DNA of 64,000 bases, taken from Ancistrus triradiatus (lineage: Eukaryota > Chordata > Actinopteri > Siluriformes > Loricariidae). The stretch's first letter is position 1. Each line of letters starts with the position of its first letter. The translations under genes were made by a program, and so were the position numbers. Location of the stretch: contig JAJAGP010000959.1 of NCBI GenBank assembly GCA_025084515.1, positions 107,001-171,000 of the forward strand, read 5' to 3'. This document shows positions 56,333 to 64,000 of the stretch, piece after piece. The notes under the pieces were generated by a model, which saw only the letters and a program-made list of their open reading frames with translations, did not search any database and was not told the DNA's origin.

Positions 56333-56405
56333 TGTGTCAGAGGCAGGTCATGAACCTTTGCGGCTCAGCACTGAAAGCAAACCCTCTACCAACTGAGCCA
56401 CTCAG
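56333..56405 (-). other. tRNA-like sequence
   Basis: On the minus strand TGGCTCAGTTGG (complement of 56389-56400) is a perfect Pol III A box, and GGTTCATGACC (complement of 56346-56356) is a two-mismatch B box, 32 bp apart. It may be a tRNA pseudogene or SINE head. A full cloverleaf was not established. Confidence 0.5.
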
Positions 56406-57605
56406 ATTTTCCCTGGTTGCCATTGGTTCCCAGTTTGGACTCTACCCTCCGATTGGTAGTATTTCTGTGGATTCCCCATTTGCTGATTAGGTTTTCCGCT
56501 GGTTGTATCTTTGGTTCTGGTTGGTGTTTCCCCTTTTTCTGGTCTGAAGTTTCCCACTGGCTAGTATTTATCTGGATTCCAGTTTGAAGATTTCCCTGGC
56601 TGGTGTTTTCCTGGTTTCAATTTGAAGTCTCTCTTCGTTGGTGTTTTGTTGTTTTTCCAACTTCCAGTTTGGTTTTCCCATGGCTGTAGTTTGAGGTTTC
56701 CTTCTGGGTTTATTGAAGTTTGAAGTTTTCCCCTGGTTGGTTGGTTCTCTTTGGTGTTTCCCTGGTGTCTGGTTCGCAGTTTCTGGCTTGAGGTTTCCTT
56801 CTGAGTGGTATTTCTTTAGATAATGGTTTGAAGTTCCCCCCTTTTTGGTGTTTATTTGGTTTCTGGTTTGAAGTTTCCCCCAGCTGGTGTTTCCCTACTT
56901 CCCAGTTTGGTTTTCCCCTGGTAGGTGTTCCCCATTTTCTAGTGTGACGTTTCCCCGGTTGGCATTTCCCTTGTTCCGATTTGGACTTTACCCTCCGGTT
57001 GGTATTATTTTTGTGGATTCCCCATTTCCTGATTAGGTTTTCCGCTGGTTGTATCTTTGGCTCTGGTTGATGTTTCCCCTTTTTCTGGTGTGAAGTTTCC
57101 CTCTGGCTAGTATTTCTCTGGATTCCAGTTTGAAGCTTTCCCTGGCTGGTGTTTTCCTGGTTTCAGTTTGAAGTCTCTCTTTGTTGGTGTTTTGTTGTTT
57201 TTCCAACTTCCAGTTTGGTTTTCCCATGGCTGTAGTTCCCCCCATTTTGTAGTTTGAGGTTTCCTTCTGGGTTTATTGAAGTTTGAAGTTTTCCCTTGGT
57301 TGGTGTTTTCCCATTTTCAAGTTGTTTTTTTTCCCATTTTAGTTTTTTTTTTCTCTTTGGTGTTTCCCTGGTGTTTGGTTTGAAGTTTCTCTCTGGTTAG
57401 TATTGCTCTGGATTCCAGTTTGGTTGTCCCCTGGTTGCAGTTTCCCCAGTTTCTGGTTTGAGGTTTCCTTCTGAGTGGTATTTCTTTAGATAATGGTTTG
57501 AAGTTCCCCCCTTTTTGGTGTTTCCTTGGTTTCAGTTTGAAGTTTACACTGGTTGCTTTTTCCTAATTTTTTGTTTGGTTTTCCCCGGTTGATGTTTACC
57601 AGAGG
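56406..57605. repeat. pyrimidine-rich minisatellite with ~547-bp higher-order unit
   Basis: The basic module is about 40-60 bp (ggtttgaagtttcccc, tggttggtgtttcc). A large block starting taccctccg(a/g)ttggta recurs at 56,442 and 56,989 and stays in register for over 250 bp (gattaggttttccgctggtt, ccaacttccagtttggtttt, cttctgggtttattgaagtt). A second phrase, ggtatttctttagataatgg, recurs at about 56,808 and 57,478. Frames here are repeat artefacts. Confidence 0.88.
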
Positions 57606-58664
57606 TGCCCCCATGTAACAAAGCTCCACTAGTGTTGTTGTGGTTAACTTTGGACCTAACTGATTTGTTAATGGTTTTTTCATTTCATTGGACCAGGGGC
57701 CAGAAGGTTTGCATTGGACTGCATCTAAACCTGTTATTAAAAACAAAAGGTTAAATCTGACATACACCCCGGTGTATAACCCGGTTCCTGAATGGTTCCT
57801 TTATTCCTTTTTAATTAAACATGTCATTTCATTTGGGGGTAACTCAACTTTTTCATGAGACTCGATACTCTTATGCAGGTATTGATAAAATCCTGAAAAT
57901 CAAACCAAGGCCATTTTCACAGGTCTGTATCTCACTTTTTTATTCCATACAACCTGGCTGTGTTTATTTTTTCTCCTCACTATCAGCTCAAATTTCTAAA
58001 TATTTCCTCAGACGTCTCCCGGCGTCTCGCTCTTGTTCGTTATCTCCATCGTTCATGCCGAGCAGCAGAATACACTCATTTCCGTCGTGTCATTCTGAAC
58101 AATGGCTACGCCTTCCTCCTTTCTGCCGTGATGCACGGCGCACGTTCTGCTCACTCGATTTATCAAGCTCGGCTTTTATTAACTTGTCTCGAGTCGCGAG
58201 GCTTTACGATCAGAGCGGCCGTGATTTCTGAAGCTGCCGAGCTCACGGGTCACGGGAAGCTTTTTTTGTTTTCTTTGCGTCTGTTTCCACATACAGCAGC
58301 ATTGTACCTTCCATACGGCCCCTTTGTTTTGGAGAGAAAGTAAACTCAGGCAACCTTGAGTGTCCTTTAAGACTTATTTTTGTGTTTTTTTTATTACATC
58401 CGTTCCCGTGTGAATGTGTGGCGGCAGGAACAGGTTCAGTCCACATATGACCTCGCTCCTTCGGGGAGCTTTCTGTCTTTCAGCTGCCCTTCCAAATGTT
58501 CAGGTCTGATCCAAAGTGGGTCAGAAGTGGAGAAACGTGGCTGCGACTGAACAAAGTAAAACAGAGGCAAAGAAATAATCAAGATGAACTCTATCTAAGG
58601 GATTCTTTAGATTTTCGGGACTTAAACCTTCAGTTTCTACCTCTGTCCTTTCAGACAACACTCT
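57606..58664. other. unique sequence, no gene recognised
   Basis: Two overlapping frames (57821-58231 and 57960-58343, +) lie in a GC-richer stretch. Neither shows a domain. Could be conserved non-coding DNA. Confidence 0.3.
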
Positions 58665-58760
58665 TCAGCATTCATAGACAGATGAAGTCATTCTGCATCA
58701 AATACAAAATCCTGCTAATGGTGTTTAAAGCTCCTGAAGTTTTACTGATCTCCTGCAACA
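58665..58760 (+). pseudogene. possible LINE ORF2 C-terminal scrap
   Basis: The + frame reads IKYKILLMVFKAPEVLL, resembling the (I/F)KILLLVFKALNGLAP motif near the end of fish LINE ORF2 proteins. The match is short and the rest of the 58496-58888 frame shows no LINE feature. Confidence 0.35.
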
Positions 58761-60079
58761 GTGCAGCCCACCTGTGGTTTGGAGTACTTCTGAATAAAAC
58801 TGGCTGTTCTTTGAGGATTCAGCTACTAGTAGTTCATGGTAACACAAGCAATTCTGGAAAGAAAGTACAATTTTATGCAAGAAAATAATATATGTAATTT
58901 TTAACGCAGTGTTACCTTCACACCAAGCCGATGTTTTTTTTTGTCTATACACTCTGAAAACTCCCTGCTTTTGCTTTCTTTAATTTCCCTTCTTTTAATG
59001 TGTTGGGGATTTCGCCGTGTCTTTTTCACCTAATCAGACGCTTCCATCCAGTCCCTGTGAGCTTTATCACCATCATTCTCCAGCCTTTCAGTTCTATTCC
59101 ACCAGAGCTTTCTTTAATAGCCATGTTTTAGAGGCAGCCTGTTGCTCGTCCTATAAGCTCTCGATGAGCTGTTCTGCCCGGCGACCGAGCTCTGATTGGT
59201 CAGCCTGATTTTAACAACGCAGAAATTAGAACGGGCTCCGATTAAAGATTTTACGCAGCGTCACAGTCCGTGATAGTCAGTTTTGGACCATTCTGTGTTT
59301 CCTTCAGGAAATAACCATTTCTAGTTCTTGAATGTTCTTGAAGGTTGTTTATAACCTCTGTACTTCTGAATAGATTCAGAACTTATTTTTTTTACTTATT
59401 TGTTCTTGCTCTGTCCTGGTGTTTGTTGTTAGTACTTTACTTCTATAACCAAATACGCTCTTTTTATATCAATATTTATTTGGGATTACTAAATCCATAA
59501 CTCTTTGGATTATTTGTACAGCATCAGGGCTTGTGTGGATGTATCTGACGCAGTTCCTCACTGTACTGACCTAAGTGTCTTCAGTAGAACTTTGAGGTAT
59601 GCTTTGAGGTATGTCCAGGCTTGGTGTCCCTCAACCGCTGGAGGGGACACGACCATCTGGAGTCAGGATCATGCTGGTTTAGGTGGAACACTGTCACGAT
59701 GACAAAGAGCTTCTCCCTGAACACTTTTGTCCATTCGTTTCTGATCAATCTCCTCGCTCCATTCGTCCTCCTCCTCCTCCCCACAATAAACCTGGTGCAG
59801 AAGGGATTGTTCCACCCAAAGTCATCCATCTTTCTGAGTTCCACTGAGCTTTAACTGCTGCAATCACTGCTGCTGCAGCACTACTTATCTACAGATCCTG
59901 AGGAGCCCGCTGAGCTAAGGCTACACAATTCCCTCAGAGTAAACCATGCTGGAGATCATTAAAGAGGCTTAATGGTTAAACCTAACACACCTATGATACC
60001 AGTACTCCTATCAGGTATCGGCCTAATGCCCGGCTCAAGGACTGGACTCATCAAACATGCACCACGTACCACACGCAGT
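58761..60079. other. unique sequence, no gene recognised
   Basis: No repeat or coding family recognised. Confidence 0.35.
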
Positions 60080-60199
<120 letters not shown>

Positions 60200-60384
60200 G
60201 GTGATTAAATACTCGAGACTTGGGGCACACCTACAAGATCTGTCCACGCTGTGCTAGATAGCTTTCGATACATTGCAGCAGCAGCACTTCAGCTGGCAGT
60301 GACACACCGAGATCCTGGTTAGAGAACATTAAACTACACCTCAACCAGTTAATGACAATTCCAAAAGACCTGCTGGAGCCACAT

Positions 60385-60945
60385 GGAACTAAACATGAAA
60401 CCAATTGTGATTATTGTCATACTAATAGTGATACTGAATGTCATGTTTATGATACTGATAGGGATTCCTGTTAAACTGATTATAATTCTTGGAGTATTTA
60501 ATGTAATACTGATTGTGATGACTGTTATACCAAATGTGACTATTGTTACATTGATTTTGATGATTGTGATACTGATTGTCATTATTGTAAAACTGATTGT
60601 CATTATTATAATACTGATTGTGATGATTGTCATTCTGATGGTGGTGACTGTTACACTGAATGTAATTGTTGTGATACTGATTGTGGTGGCTGTGATTATT
60701 GTAATGCTGAATGGGATTTTTCTAGTTCCGGCTGTGATTATTGTGGTACTGATTGTGATTATTTTAATATGAACTGTGATTATTGTAATGTCGATATGCA
60801 TTATTGTTATACGTATTGTGATTACTGCAATATTGATTGTGATTACTGTGATTGTGATTGCACGTATTGTATTACCAATTGTGTTGCCAGGTTTACTGAT
60901 TGTGGTTGTTGTTATACTGTTTCTACTGTTATTAGGAACCACGCA
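60385..60945 (+). repeat. GATTGTGAT-type repeat array, block 1
   Basis: Degenerate tandem repeats built on tgattgtgatactgattgtg and gattattgtaatactga modules of about 12 and 21 bp. The + strand is C-poor. Both strands are open over hundreds of bases (60349-61182 on minus, 60383-60772 on plus) because the unit lacks stops in several frames. The products are ITI/IVI repeats, not proteins. Confidence 0.85.
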
Positions 60946-61237
60946 ATTCCATGGTCCGACAGTAGAGGGTGGTAATCGTGGGACGTCAATCCCTAGCATG
61001 CACAATGCGAGCTTCCACTTAATTTCTACCAACTTACCTCTGATATTATTGGTCAGTATTTGCGAGCTTATTATAGCGATTGGGTTCTTGCATCTGTTTC
61101 CTGTTCGCTGTGTGACAAACGCTGTTTTTATTATCAGCGCATCCCTGTAGGTTTTCCACATGCCCAGGCACTTTTGACTCACGAATCATCTGGCCTTGTC
61201 CCTCACCTGAAAACAATTTTATTTCCATGCTCTCACC
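60946..61237. other. unique insert in the repeat region
   Basis: Non-repetitive sequence between repeat blocks; no gene recognised. Confidence 0.35.
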
Positions 61238-61312
61238 ACAGTGCTGGTGGTGTGGTGGTAACTCACACGTCACTCTGCAGAGCAGTTCGGGTTCAATCCC
61301 TGACTCCTGCAC
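61238..61312 (+). promoter_or_regulatory. tRNA-like module resembling the gypsy LTR module
   Basis: Reads tggtggtgtggtggtaactc, acacgtcactctgcagagca, then GGGTTCAATCCC (B box). The 5' part matches ggtgtagtggtaactcactc of the 32.8-kb LTR. Either a SINE head or an LTR-derived scrap; no LTR context is seen around it. Confidence 0.5.
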
Positions 61313-61368
61313 AGGAGGAATTCATTATTTCCATTTTTTATTATTTTATTTTTCACTCCCATATATAT

Positions 61369-61530
61369 ATACTGTGATTACTGTAATAATGATTGCTGTA
61401 GCAATGTGTGGTGATGTTGATCACTGTAGTTATGGATGTGATTATTGTGATTCTGGTTGTGATGAGAATTGTGATATGATTATTGTAATTATTGTAGTGA
61501 TTGTGTAACTGTTTGTGATGATTGTAGCCC
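61369..61530 (+). repeat. GATTGTGAT-type repeat array, block 2
   Basis: About 160 bp of the same modules as block 1 (gtgattactgtaataatgat, tgtgattattgtgattctgg). Confidence 0.75.
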
Positions 61531-61556
61531 ACAGCTCCAGATACTCGAATTGTCGA

Positions 61557-61640
61557 ATCTCTGTCCTGCTGCTGCCTCTGTGGAGTTTCCATGTTAAGAG
61601 TTTGCATGTTCTCCCCATGTCCTTGTGGGTATGATGATAG
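61557..61640 (+). mobile_element. SINE body scrap
   Basis: tgctgcctctgtggagtttc and agtttgcatgttctccccat, the fish tRNA-SINE body phrase, without promoter. Confidence 0.5.
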
Positions 61641-62619
61641 AGGAGGAGTGAGATTCAAATTTAGACAGGTATTCCAACAAAGTGTATGCCAGAGGGTAGT
61701 GTGTTCACTCACTACAACTGAGCCGTTAGTGTGAGCTCCTCAGCCTTGGTGATTTTTGGTCTGAACACTTATGTTTGTTGAATAATTCCAGCTCTCAGCC
61801 GCAGTATGTATGATTTAGAATCATTTTTTTGCCATATGGTCATGCTGATTGGAATCTATTTTTCTTGACTCAAGGCTGTGGTTGTTTATTCAAACCCACA
61901 AGGCTCTCATCGAGGGTCACGCCGCGAGTCCGCTGCCTAGCGTAGCATTTTACTGCGTGAAACGAGGTTTATGAGCTTTATCTGGAAAGGCTGCAAGTTT
62001 TCAGCCATAAAGGCTGCGGCGCATTTAATTACGAAAATTACGACTCGGGTTCGATTTAATTTATCTCAGTAGGTGCAGGTTTTAGAAACATGACTGTCCA
62101 TGCTGGTAAAAATCCAACTTGTGCAGCATATTTTCGGGATGGATCCAGCCTCCTCCCATCGCTCCTCTGGTAGCTGTTCTCATTGCTGATGAGGCTGGGC
62201 CGAGCTAGCTCGCTGCCCAGGGAAATTAGCCAGCTGGCATGGCCTAGGCATCACCATTTTTTTATATCAGACTGCTGAGATCGGTGAAAATGCAGCAGCG
62301 ATCCCTCAGCGGCTCCATAAAGAACCTGGGAGAGGCAGGTAATAGCGTAGGCTTTGCGTAGCAGCTCTGAAGGACGGGCAACGTTCTAACCTCAGGCCCA
62401 GAAAAGTCCACAATGAGGGAGAAGTTAACAAATCTCTCAGGGAGCTAAAACTTCACCAACCTGTACCAGTCCCAAATGTGCTCCTAATGGCACCTGCTAA
62501 TAATGATGCAACAACAACCTGCTTTATCATCAGTTCTATCATTCTGTCAAAAAAAAAACTCTCACACACTTAGAAGCACCTTAAAAAGAAGCTTGTACAA
62601 ATAAATTAAACCTATGAGC
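61641..62619. other. unique sequence, possible conserved non-coding DNA
   Basis: 61,850-62,360 is non-repetitive and GC-balanced; no domain in any frame. Confidence 0.3.
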
Positions 62620-63870
62620 ACTACCCTGATTGTGATCGTTATTATTGTACTGATACTGATTATAATCTGATACTGATTGTGATTATTGTAATTCCGATTG
62701 TGATACTGATTGTGGTACTGATTGTGATTATTGTAATTCCGTTTGTGATGCTGATTGTGATTACTGTAATTCTGCTTGTGATACTGCTTGTGATACAGGT
62801 CGTGATTATTGTAATGCTGATTGTGATACAGGTTATGATGACTGTAATAGTGATTGTGATACTGATTGTGGTACTGATTGTGATTATTGTAATTCCGTTT
62901 GTGATGCTGATTGTGATTACTGTAATTCTGATTGTGATACTGCTTGCGATACAGGTCGTGATTATTGTAATGCTGATTGTGATACAGGTTATGATGACTG
63001 TAATAGTGATTGTGATACTGATTGTGGTTATTGTAATACTGGTTGTAATACTGATGGTGATGACTGCATTGCTGATTGTGATACTGAATGTGATAAATGT
63101 AATTCTGATTTTGATAAAAATTGTGAACAGCATTACAGAAATCCCAATCCCAATCCCAATCATAAATTACAGTAATCACAATCAGTATCACAGTAGTCAC
63201 AATCTGCATTAAATCAGTACTGAATCAATGATTGTGATACTGAATGTAAAGCATGTAACTCTGATTGTGGCAATAATTGTTATAAGTGTGATACTCATTT
63301 GTCATGCTGTTTGTAATTATTGTTACAAATAACAAATAACATTGATTGAGATAATGAATGTGATCACTCTAATACTGATTAAGAGAAAGGTTGTGATGAT
63401 CGTAACAATTGTAATGCTGATTGTGGCACTGAATGTGATACTTGCAATAGTGTCTGTGATGCCTGTAATATTGGTGTTGGTACTGATTTTGCTGACAGTG
63501 ATGATTGTGATACTAATTGTGATACTGAATGTGAAGCTTATAATTCTGATGATGATAACTGTGATACTGCAATGTGATGCTGATTATAACAGTGATTTGA
63601 TAAAAACTGCAAAACTAGCAATTAAGAATAAATAGCTGTGATAAGGCCTGTGATATTTGTGATCATGTAGTGACAGTGATCACTGTAGCTGCTGTTGTCA
63701 TGACTGTGATATTGGTTGTGATGAGAATAGTGCTATGATTGATATGAATAATTATTGTAGAGATCATGATGTGGCTGTGATGATCATTGTGATGGTTTTA
63801 ATAGTGATGTGATGATGTGAGCACCTGTGATAGGAGTTACAGATACTGACTGAGATAACGGTTGTAGAAT
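62620..63870 (+). repeat. GATTGTGAT-type repeat array, block 3, with 156-bp higher-order copy
   Basis: The same modules as block 1. A 156-bp segment starting gtggtactgattgtgattat is present twice head to tail (62,712-62,867 and 62,868-63,023), differing at only a few positions (for example ctgcttgtgat against ctgattgtgat). A short inverted stretch of cccaatcccaatcataaatt and caatcagtatcaca (63,145-63,200) is the same motif on the other strand. Frames on both strands (62562-63209 minus, 62679-63212 plus) are artefacts. Confidence 0.88.
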
Positions 63871-64000
63871 ATGTTTTTATCACATTCATTGGTTCATTTT
63901 TCTTCCTCCATTCATTCGTTCATTCACTGCTCTGAAACAGACAAATCTTCTCTTCTTATCTCATTATTTCATCTTTTTTTTCATTTATTTACCAGAACAA

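Noticed and set aside
58496..58888. 130-codon frame as a host gene
   Set aside because: One segment resembles a LINE ORF2 end and the remainder has no domain. Kept only as a possible LINE scrap.
60349..61182. 277-codon Ile/Thr-rich frame, which looks like a hydrophobic repeat protein
   Set aside because: Unit lacks stops in several frames on both strands, so long frames arise automatically; composition follows the DNA repeat.
62562..63212. 215-codon and 177-codon frames on opposite strands
   Set aside because: Same repeat artefact as above; the Asn/His/Tyr and Ile/Val repeats match the 12-21 bp DNA unit.

Overview
The window looks like teleost nuclear DNA, probably intergenic or intronic. 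The teleost call is an inference from the repeat mix: several fish-type Tc1/mariner families, tRNA-derived SINEs with the fish tail motif TCGCTCTGGATAAGGGCG, a chromodomain Ty3/gypsy element and dense CA/GA/AAT microsatellites. An otophysan such as a catfish would fit, but I cannot prove it. I found no host protein-coding gene that I trust, and no rRNA, intact tRNA, CRISPR or bacterial-type operon. Nearly all longer open frames lie in transposons, in simple repeats, or in shadows of them.

Layout. 1-4,100 is unique sequence, one Tc1 relic and a 1.5 kb AT-rich stretch. 4,147-5,787 is a solo LTR with a perfect 5-bp target duplication, a triplicated internal cassette and a tRNA-like module. 6,400-32,800 is a mosaic of Tc1 relics (families called A to E here), microsatellites and minisatellites (11.3-12.0, 21.7-22.7 and 27.9-28.1 kb) and unique stretches that may be conserved non-coding DNA. 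32,855-39,073 is a structurally complete but inactivated Ty3/gypsy element with gag, protease, RT, RNase H, integrase, chromodomain and two LTRs, flanked by the 5-bp duplication GGTAT. 39,400-49,000 holds three minisatellite regions (39.6-40.6, 41.3-41.6 and 47.2-48.7 kb), more Tc1 relics and SINEs. 53,884-55,497 is a full-length Tc1 with about 215-bp inverted repeats. 56,405-57,600 is a pyrimidine-rich higher-order minisatellite. 60,390-63,870 is an interrupted array built on GATTGTGAT.

How the parts relate. There is no cellular pathway here; the coding content is selfish DNA. Family A Tc1 copies share one 2-bp frameshift insertion, so they look like products of an already defective source mobilised in trans. 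The solo LTR and the gypsy LTRs share a short sequence block and each carries a tRNA-like B-box module near the 3' end. A similar stand-alone module lies at about 61.24 kb. That recurrent LTR-embedded module is the most interesting signal I found.
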